In this document: piece by piece, positions 25,482 to 34,909 of the stretch
How positions within the stretch are numbered: the first letter of the stretch is position 1
Layout: each line of letters starts with the position of its first letter
Assembly: GCF_008801925.2 (NCBI RefSeq)
Contig: NZ_CP062803.1
Location: 1,984,001 to 2,048,000 of the forward strand
Direction of reading: 5' to 3'
Length of the DNA: 64,000 nucleotides
Origin: Cupriavidus basilensis
GTDB lineage: Bacteria; Pseudomonadota; Gammaproteobacteria; Burkholderiales; Burkholderiaceae
Notes under the pieces: model-generated
The model's database searches: none
What the model was told of the DNA's origin: nothing
What the model saw: only the letters and a program-made list of their open reading frames with translations
Made by a program: the position numbers and the translations under genes

Positions 25482-27335
25482 TCAGCCAGCCAGCTCGCCC
25501 ACCGCCCTCCACGCCTGATCAATGGCGGACGTCAACGACGGGCTGCCCGCGCTATCGCTATTGGCGATCACCACGTTGCCAGCGCGGGCGCGCGAGCGAT
25601 CCAGCACGGCCTGCGCCGCCGCCTCTTCCTCGAACAAGCTGTTGGGCATATAGCTGTAACCGTGCGCCCAGCGGTTGACGGTGATGCCCCGGATGACGTC
25701 CTTGCCGGCAAAGCCACCTGGCGCCAGCATGCGATCGAGCTGGCTGCGCACGCCCTTCTCCAGCTCGCTGAACGGCGTACCCAGCAAGAAGGCGCGCCCC
25801 GCGCGAAAGCGCTCGCGCGCCTGCATGCCGCTGTCCGGCACGGTGGGCACATAAAGCATGTGCAGCACCACCGGATCGGCCGGACGCGCGCCGGCTGGCT
25901 TCTCCAGCCACAGGTCGGTGTAGGCCATGGCCGGCGCATGGATGCGGCTGGTCTTGAGCGCCTCGAAGGCACGCCAGTTGTCCAGTGCCACCTTGGTGTA
26001 GACCACGGGCGCCTTCACGTCGGAGCGCAAAGCTTGCTTTTGTGCGTCCGGCAGGCCGGGCATGATGAACGGAATCATCATGTTGTAGCCCGCCAGCACC
26101 ACATGCGCGGCTTCGACCCGGTGCAGGTTCCCGTTCCAGCCGTAGGTCACGCGTGTGATGCGCTGGTCGGGCTCGATGGCGATGGCGGTGCTGTTCAGCC
26201 GCACCCGCACCTTTGCATCCTCGGCGTCGAGCCGGCTGTAGTCGAAGCTAGCCGCGCCGACGGCATCGGGGCTGGCGATGCTTGCCACGCCCGGGATCAG
26301 GTTCTGCACCAGCAGCCGCGCCAGCGTGGCGTTGCCGTCGGCAAACCAGAGCTTTGACGCGGGCGATTTGCCAAGGCGCGGATTCAGGCTCGGCGGTGGC
26401 ATGTTCTTGCCCGCCGGCAGGCCGATGGCCAGCGCGTCGAACACGGATACGCCGTCGGCGTCGAGCGCATAGGCATCGTTGCTGCGACTGCGGAAAAAGC
26501 GCTGGCCATCCAGCCCCAGGCCGGCCTTCTCGCGCAGGAACGCTGCGTAGCTGGTGCGCTTCAGGTAGGCCAGCCGCTCGCTTTCGCTCATGCCGGCCAG
26601 GTAATCCGTGCTGCCGTCGGCCAGCCGCGCCAGCGCGGCGCGGTCTTGCTGGGGCAACGGCGCCTTGTCGAGGAAGGCGTTGAAGGCGGCGGCATCCACA
26701 GTCTGCGCAGCTATTCCCTGCGCAGCTATTCCATTACGGCCATCGATCAGCCCGGCAAACGGATCGCCGGCAAGCAACTGGTCCCGGCCGAAATGCTCCC
26801 GGTCAAAGAACACCGAGCGGCCCATGCCCAGTTCGCGGTAAGGGTCGCGTTCGGCGGCTTGATGGCGCTTCGCGTCTACACCGAGGCCGGCCAGCAGCGT
26901 GGCCACCGCGCGGCTGTCCAGCGCGGTCGATGGCATCTCGGCGCTGCCGCCGTACGTCACCAGCTTCTGCCCGCGCACGGTGAACTCGTTGCGCTTGGCG
27001 TGCCCGCCGAAATCGTCGTGGTTGTCCAGGATCAGGATGCGCTTGCCGGCGCCAAAGCGGCGTTGGTAGAACCACGCGGCCGCCAGCCCGCTGAGCCCGC
27101 CACCCACCACCACCAGGTCATAGACTTCGCGCGCCATGACGGCGGGGTACCTGGCGCCCTCACGCGCCAGGCTGTGCGCGAGCGTATAGGTGCCCGCATG
27201 GTTGCCGCGCAGCCCGGTCAGCGCGGGCGGGTAGCCGGCACTGCGTTCGGCGGCTTGCAATAGCTGGGACGGCGCCAGCCCCGCGGCAATGGTGAGTGCG
27301 GCGCCGTTGAGGAAATCTCTGCGCGTGATGGTCAT
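25482..27335 (-). CDS. Tat-exported FAD oxidoreductase, spermidine dehydrogenase-like
   Basis: A 617-residue flavoprotein. The N-terminus TITRRDFLNGAALTIAAGLA is a twin-arginine signal, so the folded enzyme is exported to the periplasm. The FAD fold is YDLVVVGGGLSGLAAAWFYQ, followed by ILDNHDDFGGHAKRNEF. Size, Tat signal and opening resemble, from memory, SpdH of Pseudomonas aeruginosa, a spermidine dehydrogenase that passes electrons to an external acceptor. The gene lies 37 bp after a triheme cytochrome c gene in one operon, a natural electron acceptor, and faces speG. Oxidation of spermidine to diaminopropane and aminobutanal is the best hypothesis; another periplasmic amine or alcohol substrate is possible. 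Confidence 0.75.
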   Translation of the reverse strand: MTITRRDFLNGAALTIAAGLAPSQLLQAAERSAGYPPALTGLRGNHAGTYTLAHSLAREGARYPAVMAREVYDLVVVGGGLSGLAAAWFYQRRFGAGKRILILDNHDDFGGHAKRNEFTVRGQKLVTYGGSAEMPSTALDSRAVATLLAGLGVDAKRHQAAERDPYRELGMGRSVFFDREHFGRDQLLAGDPFAGLIDGRNGIAAQGIAAQTVDAAAFNAFLDKAPLPQQDRAALARLADGSTDYLAGMSESERLAYLKRTSYAAFLREKAGLGLDGQRFFRSRSNDAYALDADGVSVFDALAIGLPAGKNMPPPSLNPRLGKSPASKLWFADGNATLARLLVQNLIPGVASIASPDAVGAASFDYSRLDAEDAKVRVRLNSTAIAIEPDQRITRVTYGWNGNLHRVEAAHVVLAGYNMMIPFIMPGLPDAQKQALRSDVKAPVVYTKVALDNWRAFEALKTSRIHAPAMAYTDLWLEKPAGARPADPVVLHMLYVPTVPDSGMQARERFRAGRAFLLGTPFSELEKGVRSQLDRMLAPGGFAGKDVIRGITVNRWAHGYSYMPNSLFEEEAAAQAVLDRSRARAGNVVIANSDSAGSPSLTSAIDQAWRAVGELAG

Positions 27336-27372
27336 GGCAATAGGATTCGCTTGATGTGGGTGGCGCACGGGC

Positions 27373-28677
27373 TCAACGGGATTCGGCGGCGTCGCGCTGG
27401 CGCCCGAGCGCGGCACGGCGGGCGGCGACAGTTGCTTCCTTGACCGGGCTGGCCTGGTTGCCCCAGCCGGTGCGGATAAAGGTCAGCACATTCGCCAGTT
27501 CCTGGTTGTCCAGCGTCCAGCCATAGCCGGGCATGTGGTAATCGGTGGCCGCGGTGCCCACGTGTGCTGTCACGGCGCCATCAAGCAGCAGGTTGGCCAG
27601 CGAGGCCGGATCGGGATCCACCACGGTGGGATTGCCCGCCAGCGGCGGGAAAACGCGGGCAAAGCCCTTGCCGTTGGCGCCATGGCAAGGCATGCAGAAC
27701 TCGGCGTACTGACGCGCGCCGGTGGCATCGAAACGGCCCTGCGCAAGCGTGTCGGCGGTATTGGCGTCATAGGCATACGGCGTTTCGTCGCTGCGCGCGC
27801 CGGGCACGGACTTGAGGTACACCGCAACGGCATCGAGGTCCGGGCGTGTCATGAACTGCGTGGACGACGCAATCACCTCGGACATCGGCCCGAAGGAAGT
27901 CGCATGCGCATTGCGCCCGGTATGCAGGTATTCGGCAATGTCCTCGCGCGACCAGCTGCCCAGCCCGGTGCGCGGATCGCCGCGCAGGTTGGTGGAGGCC
28001 CAGCCTTCCACGCTGGCGCCGGCCAGGAAGTGCCGGCTGCGCTCGTCCAGTCCCTTTTCGGCCATCAGCATGCCGCGCGGCGTATGGCATGCGCCACAGT
28101 GCGCCACCGCCTGGACCAGGTAAGCCCCGCGATTCCACTCGACGCTCTCGCCCGCATTGGCAGGAACCGGGCCGGACTCCAGGAACAGCCAGTTCCAGAC
28201 GCGCAGCAGCCAGCGCATGCCAAACGGCCAGCGCATCTCGGGCTCGGCGGTTTGTTGGCGCACGGCTTTCACTTCGGTGCGCAGATAAGCGTATAGCGCC
28301 TGCACATCCGGCTCGGCGAGCTTGGCGTAGGACGGGTAAGGCATGGCTGGATACAGCCGCTTGCCATGCCTGGCCACGCCCTCGCGCAGCGCGCGGTCGA
28401 ATTCCTCGAACGAGTAAGCGCCAATGCCGCTGTCCACGTCCGGCGTGATGTTGGTCGAGTAGACGGTGCCGACGCCGGTCTTCAACGGCAAGCCGCCGGC
28501 AAACGGCGCGCCGCCGGCGCTGGTGTGGCAGGCCGCGCAATTGGCAACCTTGGCCAGGTAGCGGCCGCGCTCGATCTGCGCGGCAGCGGAGGCGTCAGCC
28601 GCCGCCGCGAAGCATGGCACCAGCAATAGGACAGCAAAGGCAACGGTAGCGGAAAACCGCCTTGTGGCAAGGCTCAT
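27373..28677 (-). CDS. Triheme cytochrome c, electron acceptor of the flavoprotein
   Basis: A 434-residue secreted cytochrome. It has a signal peptide (ATVAFAVLLLVPCFAAAADA) and three CxxCH haem sites: NCAACHTSAG, HCGACHTPRG and FCMPCHGANG. The layout matches the cytochrome subunit of membrane alcohol and gluconate dehydrogenases. A start at 28677 is chosen because the signal peptide begins there; the ribosome site is weak. It is the first gene of an operon with the Tat-exported FAD oxidoreductase and would carry its electrons to the terminal oxidase or ubiquinone. Confidence 0.85.
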   Translation of the reverse strand: MSLATRRFSATVAFAVLLLVPCFAAAADASAAAQIERGRYLAKVANCAACHTSAGGAPFAGGLPLKTGVGTVYSTNITPDVDSGIGAYSFEEFDRALREGVARHGKRLYPAMPYPSYAKLAEPDVQALYAYLRTEVKAVRQQTAEPEMRWPFGMRWLLRVWNWLFLESGPVPANAGESVEWNRGAYLVQAVAHCGACHTPRGMLMAEKGLDERSRHFLAGASVEGWASTNLRGDPRTGLGSWSREDIAEYLHTGRNAHATSFGPMSEVIASSTQFMTRPDLDAVAVYLKSVPGARSDETPYAYDANTADTLAQGRFDATGARQYAEFCMPCHGANGKGFARVFPPLAGNPTVVDPDPASLANLLLDGAVTAHVGTAATDYHMPGYGWTLDNQELANVLTFIRTGWGNQASPVKEATVAARRAALGRQRDAAESR

Positions 28678-28813
28678 GGGGCTGTTTATCGTTTTAAGCG
28701 CCGCAATGGCTTCAGTACGGCGAACGTGCACAGCCCGCACGCGGCGGGCTGTACTTCGTGGTGGCGGGCCTGGATGGCCCCTTGGGCACGGTAGAAATTG
28801 GCGGGCTCGCGGC

Positions 28814-28999
28814 TCAGGCGTGGGTCACCGCCCAGTGCGCCAGCGACACGAGCAGCAGCACCAGCCCCGCCGCCAGCGCCACCCCCGTCAGGATCAACGG
28901 CACCGGCCGCACGGCCTGCAGGTCGCGCATATGTTCCTGGCCCTTGCGCAGGCCAAAGAATCCCCACAACACCGTCAGCACCAATCTCAAGGGGTTCAT
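28814..28999 (-). CDS. DUF2970 small membrane protein
   Basis: A 61-residue protein with one clear transmembrane helix near the C-terminus (PLILTGVALAAGLVLLLVSL) and an N-terminal amphipathic part containing VLWGFFGLRKGQEHMRDL. This pattern is typical of DUF2970, a short betaproteobacterial family of unknown function often near respiratory genes. The ATG follows AAGGAAGAG. It lies 136 bp upstream of the cytochrome c gene on the same strand and may share its transcript. Confidence 0.75.
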   Translation of the reverse strand: MNPLRLVLTVLWGFFGLRKGQEHMRDLQAVRPVPLILTGVALAAGLVLLLVSLAHWAVTHA

Positions 29000-29186
29000 T
29001 TCGCTCTTCCTTACATGCTTGCCAAGCGCCGCGTGACCTTGCGGCGCTTTGGCTTTTGGTAGTTACCGAGGATTATGGCGTCGGCTGGCAAGGAATAACA
29101 GAATCAGATCTGCGATAATTTTGCGTATCAGTTTGAGCGCCTGAGACTGCGCTCATCGCTACGCCACGGCAACGCCCCCTGCCCCC

Positions 29187-30602
29187 ATGAAGCGCTACGA
29201 AGAACTGGCGGAAACGCTGGCCAAGGACATCCGCAACGGCAACCTGCCGCCCGGCACCAAGATGCCGTCGATCCGCAAGACCGTGACCCAATTCGGCGTG
29301 AGCCCCGCCACCGCGTTCCAGGCTTACTACCGGCTGGAGGAGCGCGGCCTGGTGCGGGCACGCGAGCGCTCCGGCTACTACGTGACCGGCCAGGTCGGCC
29401 GGCCGCTGCCGCAACCGGCCGCGCGCCCCTCGCACCAGGTCTCGACCGACGTTGATATTTCCAAGCTGGTCTTTTCCGTGCTGGATGCCGCGCGCGATCC
29501 CCAGCTCGTCCAGCTTGGCTCCGCCTTCCCTTCGCCCGAGCTGTACCCCTGGGCGCGGCTGGGCAAATCGCTGGCCCGGGCCGGGCGCGAGCTCGATCCC
29601 TGGTATTCCGTCAACGACATGCCCGCCGGGCACCTTGCCCTGCGCCAGCAGATCGGCCTGCGCTATCTCGGCGCGGGCGCGCCGCAGCCCACCGACGAGA
29701 TCATCGTCACCAACGGTGCGCTGGAAGCGCTGAATCTGTGCCTGATGGCGGTGACCCAGCCCGGCGACGTGGTGGCGATCGAGTCCCCCGGCTTCTATGC
29801 CGCGCTGCAGGCGCTGGAGCGGCTGCGCCTGCGGGCAGTGGAGATCCCGGTGGATCCGCGCGAAGGCATCGACCTGGACGCACTGGACGCCGCGCTCCAG
29901 CGCCATCCGATCAAGGCCTGCTGGTTCATGACGCAGTTCCAGAATCCATTGGGCGCGAGCATGTCCGAGGCCAGGAAGCAGGCGCTGGTAGCCTTGCTGG
30001 CGCGCCACCGTGTACCGCTGATCGAGGATGACGTCTATGGCGAGCTGTATTTCGGCAATCGCTGCCCCCTGCCTGCCAAGGCCTTCGACCAGGAAGGGCT
30101 GGTCATGCACTGCAGCTCGTTTTCCAAGACACTGGCGCCAGGCTTCCGGGTGGGCTGGGTGGCCCCCGGGCGGTATGGCGAGGCGATCAAGCGGCTGCGG
30201 CTGATGACCACGCTGTCGGCGGGCGTGCCCACGCAGGTGGCGCTGGCCGAGTACCTGCAGAACGGCGGCTACGACAAGCACCTGCGGCGCCTGCGCCATC
30301 TGCTGGAGATGCAGCAGGGCCAACTGATCGCGGCCATCGGCCGGCACTTCCCGGAGAACGTGCGGGTCTCGCAGCCCGCCGGCGGGTACTTCCTGTGGGT
30401 GGAGTTTGCGGCCGGATTCGATGCGCTGGCGCTGCATCGCGCGGCGCTGGAACATGGCATCGGCATTGCGCCCGGCCCGATCTTTTCAGCGCGCCAAGGC
30501 TATCGCAACTGCATCCGGCTGAACTACGGCCACCTGTGGAGCGATGCCGTGGAAGCCGCTGTGGCCAAGCTGGGCGAACTGGCGAAGGCGCAATTGCAAT
30601 AG
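29187..30602 (+). CDS. MocR/GntR-type regulator with aminotransferase-like domain
   Basis: A 471-residue protein. The N-terminal GntR winged helix (KMPSIRKTVTQFGVSPATAF, then YRLEERGLVRARERSGYYV) is joined to a fold-type I aminotransferase domain. The pyridoxal phosphate lysine is in CSSFSKTLAPGFRVGW, with AIESPGFY and VPLIEDDVYGEL also visible. MocR proteins sense amines or PLP-bound metabolites and control a neighbouring gene. It is divergent from the DUF2970-cytochrome-flavoprotein block, so control of polyamine genes is conceivable. Its target could instead be elsewhere. The gene starts 26 bp after a short AT-rich leader with no strong ribosome site. Confidence 0.85.
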   Translation: MKRYEELAETLAKDIRNGNLPPGTKMPSIRKTVTQFGVSPATAFQAYYRLEERGLVRARERSGYYVTGQVGRPLPQPAARPSHQVSTDVDISKLVFSVLDAARDPQLVQLGSAFPSPELYPWARLGKSLARAGRELDPWYSVNDMPAGHLALRQQIGLRYLGAGAPQPTDEIIVTNGALEALNLCLMAVTQPGDVVAIESPGFYAALQALERLRLRAVEIPVDPREGIDLDALDAALQRHPIKACWFMTQFQNPLGASMSEARKQALVALLARHRVPLIEDDVYGELYFGNRCPLPAKAFDQEGLVMHCSSFSKTLAPGFRVGWVAPGRYGEAIKRLRLMTTLSAGVPTQVALAEYLQNGGYDKHLRRLRHLLEMQQGQLIAAIGRHFPENVRVSQPAGGYFLWVEFAAGFDALALHRAALEHGIGIAPGPIFSARQGYRNCIRLNYGHLWSDAVEAAVAKLGELAKAQLQ

Positions 30603-30608
30603 GGCGCG

Positions 30609-32201
30609 TCAGGCTACCGCCCCGCCTCGGGCATGCCTGCCCAGATACCATTCCCCCAGCTCGAAGCCGGCCTGCACCAGCAGCGCGAGCACCGCGGCCG
30701 GGATGGCGCCCGCCATCAGCAGCACGTGGTCGTTCAGCGCCAGCCCGGTGGCGATGCGCTCGCCATAGCCGCCGGCACCGACGAAGGCGGCAATGGTGGC
30801 GGTGCCCACGCTGATGATGGCGGCGGTCTTGATGCCAGCCAGCAGCACGGGCATGGACAGTGGCAGTTCCACATAGCGCAGCGCCTGCCTGGGCGTGAAG
30901 CCCAGGGCGCGCGCTGCCTCGCGCATGCCGGCTGGCACCTGCTGCAAGCCGGTCAGCGTGTTGCGCACGATGGGCAGCAGCGCATAGAGGAACAACGCCA
31001 CCATCGCCGGCCACACGCCGATGCGCCCCAGCAGCGGGATCAGCATCGCCAGCAAGGCCAGCGACGGCACGGTCTGCAGCACGCTCACCGTGGCCATCAG
31101 CACCTGCCCCAGCCGCTGCCGGCGTGCGGCGACGATGCCCAGCGGCACGCCCAGCAAGGTGGCCGCGCCAACCGCGCCCAGCACCAGGGCCAGGTGACGG
31201 CAGGTCAGCCGCAAGGTATCGCGCCCGAACAAGGTGCCGGCGAGGCCCGCCCGCGCGCCCGCCGTTGCATCCGCCACGCCGGCGTTGCCATGCGCCAGGA
31301 AGGCCCGCGCCACGGTGGCAAAGGATTGCCCATCCAGTTCCGCCGCGGCATTCATGGCGATCATGTCCGCCGCGCTCACCTTGCCGGCCAGCCCCGTCAA
31401 TGCCTGCCAGGCGGCCGGGAAGCGCCGCGGCAGGTCCAGTCGGTACAGCACCACGGCGTCATAGCGGGGGAAGTAATGGCGGTCGTCCGTCAGCACGCGC
31501 AGGCCGTATTTGCGGATCTTCGCATCGGTGGAATAGATATCGATGGCGTCGACCTGCCCGTTGGCCAGGGCTTCGTAGGCCACGCCGTGGTCCAGCCCCA
31601 GGGGCCGTTGGGGCAAGCCGTAGCGCCGCGCCAGCCCGGGCCAGCCGTCCGCCCGGCCCAGGAATTCATGCGACAGCCCGAGGCGCAATTGCGGCTGCGT
31701 GGCCAGGTCGCCCAGCGCCGCCAGCCCGAGCTGCCGGGCCTTTTGCTCCTCCATGGCAAGCGCATAGGTGTTCTCGAAGCCAAGCGGAATCCCCGCCGCC
31801 AGGCCCAGCGGCGCCAGCGCCTGGTTGATCTGCGCCAGGCTGGCGCCGGCGGGCAGCTTGAGGATTTCACTGGAAACGGTGCCGGTGTAATCGGGATAGA
31901 GGTCGATGCTGCCGGCCTTGAGCGCCTCGAACACGATCGCCGTATTGCCAAGGCCGGGCGTGTGCTGCGCACTGGCTTGGGCCGCGGCGGTCTGGGTGAG
32001 CACCTCGCCGAGTATGTAGGACTCGGTAAAGCGCTTGGAGCCGACCCGCAGGGTATCGGCGCGGGCCGTGCCAGCTATGGCCAGCAGCGACAGACAGGCC
32101 AATGCCCAGCACAGGAGCAAGGCCAGCCGAGGCTCGGTACGGCGAGGGATTCCGGGTTGCAAGGTCAAATGAAGCGCTCTCCTGAGCATGGTGCATGGCA
32201 C
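30609..32201 (-). CDS. Fused osmoprotectant-type ABC substrate-binding and permease protein
   Basis: A 530-residue fusion. After a signal-like helix (about 25-48) comes an OpuBC/ProX-type binding domain (about 49-305: LRVGSKRFTESYILGEVLTQ, FEALKAGSIDLYPDYTGTVS). A permease domain follows (about 325-520: LGVPLGIVAARR, LQTVPSLALLAMLIPLLG, GTATIAAFVGAGGYGERI). The family imports glycine betaine, choline, carnitine or ergothioneine. No ABC ATPase gene is adjacent, so it must borrow one. The first ATG lacks a ribosome site; AGGAG lies nine nt before an in-frame TTG at 32168, which may be the true start. It is divergent from the next LysR gene. Confidence 0.8.
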   Translation of the reverse strand: MPCTMLRRALHLTLQPGIPRRTEPRLALLLCWALACLSLLAIAGTARADTLRVGSKRFTESYILGEVLTQTAAAQASAQHTPGLGNTAIVFEALKAGSIDLYPDYTGTVSSEILKLPAGASLAQINQALAPLGLAAGIPLGFENTYALAMEEQKARQLGLAALGDLATQPQLRLGLSHEFLGRADGWPGLARRYGLPQRPLGLDHGVAYEALANGQVDAIDIYSTDAKIRKYGLRVLTDDRHYFPRYDAVVLYRLDLPRRFPAAWQALTGLAGKVSAADMIAMNAAAELDGQSFATVARAFLAHGNAGVADATAGARAGLAGTLFGRDTLRLTCRHLALVLGAVGAATLLGVPLGIVAARRQRLGQVLMATVSVLQTVPSLALLAMLIPLLGRIGVWPAMVALFLYALLPIVRNTLTGLQQVPAGMREAARALGFTPRQALRYVELPLSMPVLLAGIKTAAIISVGTATIAAFVGAGGYGERIATGLALNDHVLLMAGAIPAAVLALLVQAGFELGEWYLGRHARGGAVA

Positions 32202-32372
32202 GCGAACTGCTGGGCCGGTTCATCACATGATACGTGCACGGCCGCGACGGCGACGCCGGCGCGCACCCACTTTGTGCCGCATGAGCACATACGAAAATAG
32301 TATTTGCAATCCGAATGCTAGCGGGGTGAGAATCCACAAAACACATACATAGCATCAGCAACTCGGGCCCCC

Positions 32373-33419
32373 ATGGAAATCCGGCAACTGGAAGCCTTCG
32401 CGGCAGTCATGACCAGCGGCAGCGTGACCGCCGCCGGGCGCCTGCTGGGGCGCTCCCAGCCGGCCATCACGCGCCTGATCCAGGAGCTGGAAAGCGAGAT
32501 CGGCTTTGCCCTGTTCGCCCGCAGCGGGCCGCGCGTCAGCCCGACCGAGCGCGGCTTCCTGCTGTACGAGGACGTGGAGCACGCGCTGGTTGGCCTGCAG
32601 CAGATCCGCGCCCGCGCTGCCGAAATCGCCCGCGAGGAAAACCGCTCGCTGCAGATCGCGGCTACGCCAGCCCTGGCGGCCGGGTTATTGCCCCTGGCCC
32701 TGGCCGGCCACCAGCCGGACCATGCGAGGGCCGGGTCGGCCGGCTCGGCAAGCGGGGCAGCCCACGCCAGCCACATCCATATCAATAGCGCTTCCCCCGA
32801 GAAAGTCGTGCATTCGGTGCTGACCGGCGCGGCCGAGATCGGCCTGACCAGCCTGCCGCTGGAGCATCGCGGCGTCACCGTGCACTGGATCGGACAGGCT
32901 GCCTGCGTGGCCGCGGTACGTGCCGACGATCCCCTGGCGGCGCTGGCCACGATTCCGCTGTCCGCCTGCAGCGGCCGGCGCATCGTCACCATGCAGAATC
33001 CCTACCGGCTGCGCCGCCGCCTGGACGAGGCCTTTGCACGCGCCGGGGTGGAGCCGGCCGCGCTGATCGACACCAACTCCTCGCTCAATGCGCTCACCGC
33101 CGTGCGCGCCGGGTTGGGCATCGCCGTGCTGGAGCCAGTGACCGCGCGCGGCGTGCCGCTGGCCGATATCGTGGTGCGTCCGATCGATGCCGACATTCCC
33201 TTTTACTTTGGCGTGATCACCCCGCAGGCCAGGCCGGCCAGCGCGGCGGTGCTGGCGCTGATCGACACGCTGGCCGACGCGGCCCGCGCGCTGCTGCCGG
33301 ATTTCGCCCAGCGCGGCCCGGAACAGCACGGCGCGCTGCTGCAAGCGCTGTATGGCGACGCCACCGCCACCGAGCCGGCCGCCGGCACGCCCTACGACAC
33401 GGAACACACCGACCTATGA
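32373..33419 (+). CDS. LysR-type regulator heading the ABC/monooxygenase operon
   Basis: A 348-residue LysR regulator with an N-terminal helix-turn-helix (MEIRQLEAFAAVMTSGSVTA, GRSQPAITRLIQELESEIG) and an effector domain. An Ala/Gly/His-rich insertion (HARAGSAGSASGAAHASH) sits at about residues 118-138, and the C-terminal tail is longer than usual. It overlaps the flavin monooxygenase gene by ATGA and is first in a long plus-strand operon, so it likely governs that operon in response to its substrate. Confidence 0.85.
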   Translation: MEIRQLEAFAAVMTSGSVTAAGRLLGRSQPAITRLIQELESEIGFALFARSGPRVSPTERGFLLYEDVEHALVGLQQIRARAAEIAREENRSLQIAATPALAAGLLPLALAGHQPDHARAGSAGSASGAAHASHIHINSASPEKVVHSVLTGAAEIGLTSLPLEHRGVTVHWIGQAACVAAVRADDPLAALATIPLSACSGRRIVTMQNPYRLRRRLDEAFARAGVEPAALIDTNSSLNALTAVRAGLGIAVLEPVTARGVPLADIVVRPIDADIPFYFGVITPQARPASAAVLALIDTLADAARALLPDFAQRGPEQHGALLQALYGDATATEPAAGTPYDTEHTDL

Positions 33420-34909
33420 ACTCGCCCGCTGACACCTTCCCGGCCGCCGCCAACGCCGCCGGCCTTGCCGCCCTGGAAGCGCGCCTGCGCCAGGACCTGT
33501 CCTGGCTGGAACTCCCGGCCAAAAGCTGGACCGTGGCGCGCACGCACGACGGCGAGCCGGTGCTGGACGTTGCCGTGATCGGCGGCGGCATGGCCGGCAT
33601 GGCCGCGGCGGCTACGCTCAAGCACCTGGGCATCAACGCGCGCATCTTCGATCGTTCGCCGGAAGGCTTCGAAGGCCCATGGGCCACCACCGCGCGCATG
33701 GAAACGCTGCGCTCGCCCAAGCAACTCACCGGCCCCGCGCTCGGCCTGCCCGCCCTGACCTTTCGCGCCTGGTTCGAGGCGCAGTTCGGCCCCAACGCCT
33801 GGGAAGCGCTGGACAAGATCCCACGCCTGCAATGGATGGATTACCTGCGCTGGTACCGCCGGGTGCTGGACCTGGACGTGCGCAACGAACATGTGGTCGA
33901 GCGTGTGGTGCCCCGCCCCGATGGCATGGTGGCACTGGAAATCCGCTCGCCCGCCGGCGCGCTGAGCGTGCTGGCGCGCCGCGTGGTGCTGGCCACCGGC
34001 CGTGACGGCCTGGGCGGCGCGCATGTGCCGCCCTTCGCGCAGGACCTGCCGCGCTCGCGCTGGGCGCACTCGAGCGATGTGTTCGACTACAACACCTTGC
34101 GTGGCAAGCGCGTGGGCGTGATCGGCGCCGGCGCGTCGGCCATGGACAGCGCCGCCACCGCGCTGGAAGCGGGCGCGGCCAGCGTGGACCTGCTGATCCG
34201 GCGCGCCGACATCCCGCGCGTCAACAAGGGCAAGGGCGCGGGCAACCCCGGCCTCACCCATGGCCACCCGAGCCTGCCGGACGACTGGAAATGGCGCATC
34301 CGCCACTACATCAACGCGCAACAGGTGCCACCGCCGCGCGGCAGCACGCTGCGCGTCTCCCGGCACGAGAACGCGCGCTTCAACCTGGCCTGCCCCATCG
34401 AGCGCATCGAACAGGCCGGCGACGCGCTGCTGGTGCATACGCCCAAGGGCGCGTTCGAGCTGGACTTCCTGATCTTTTCCACGGGCTTTCGCATCGCGCT
34501 GGAAACGCGCGAGGAGTTCAGCGCCTTCGCCCGCCATATCCGCTACTGGCGCGACCGCTACACGCCGGCCGCGGGGCAGGAAGACCAGGAACTGTCGGAC
34601 TCGCCGGACCTTGGCCCGGCCTTCGAATTCCTGGAAAAGACGACGCACGCATGCCCCGGCCTGTCGCGCATCCACTGCTTCTGCTATCCGGCCGCGCTGA
34701 CGCACGGCACCGTATCGGGCGACATCCCCGCCATCAGCGACGGCGCCAGGCGCCTCGGCCAAGGCATCGCTGCGCTGCTCTACCAGGAGGACGTGGCGCT
34801 GCACTACGCCAATATGGAAGCCTTCGACGAGCCCGAGGTGTTCGGCGATGAGTGGGTCCCCGCCGGGCCACCCCCGGCGCTGCCCAGCGACGCGGCGAAC
34901 GCATCATGA
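33416..34909 (+). CDS. Flavin-containing monooxygenase-like FAD/NAD(P)H enzyme
   Basis: A 497-residue FAD- and NAD(P)H-binding protein. The FAD motif is VAVIGGGMAGMAAAATLKHL (about 56-75) and the NAD(P) motif is VGVIGAGASAMDSAATAL. A WAHSSDVFDY stretch sits where flavin monooxygenases carry their FxGxxxH fingerprint. ATGRDGLGGAHVP follows the first fold. It probably oxygenates a nitrogen, sulfur or ketone group of the compound imported by the ABC system downstream. It overlaps lysR by ATGA and is followed by ATGA into the first permease gene. Substrate unknown. Confidence 0.75.
   Translation: MNSPADTFPAAANAAGLAALEARLRQDLSWLELPAKSWTVARTHDGEPVLDVAVIGGGMAGMAAAATLKHLGINARIFDRSPEGFEGPWATTARMETLRSPKQLTGPALGLPALTFRAWFEAQFGPNAWEALDKIPRLQWMDYLRWYRRVLDLDVRNEHVVERVVPRPDGMVALEIRSPAGALSVLARRVVLATGRDGLGGAHVPPFAQDLPRSRWAHSSDVFDYNTLRGKRVGVIGAGASAMDSAATALEAGAASVDLLIRRADIPRVNKGKGAGNPGLTHGHPSLPDDWKWRIRHYINAQQVPPPRGSTLRVSRHENARFNLACPIERIEQAGDALLVHTPKGAFELDFLIFSTGFRIALETREEFSAFARHIRYWRDRYTPAAGQEDQELSDSPDLGPAFEFLEKTTHACPGLSRIHCFCYPAALTHGTVSGDIPAISDGARRLGQGIAALLYQEDVALHYANMEAFDEPEVFGDEWVPAGPPPALPSDAANAS

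Noticed and set aside
28686..28967. 93-residue minus-strand frame overlapping the DUF2970 gene
   Set aside because: The alternative frame has the typical DUF2970 sequence and a strong ribosome site.
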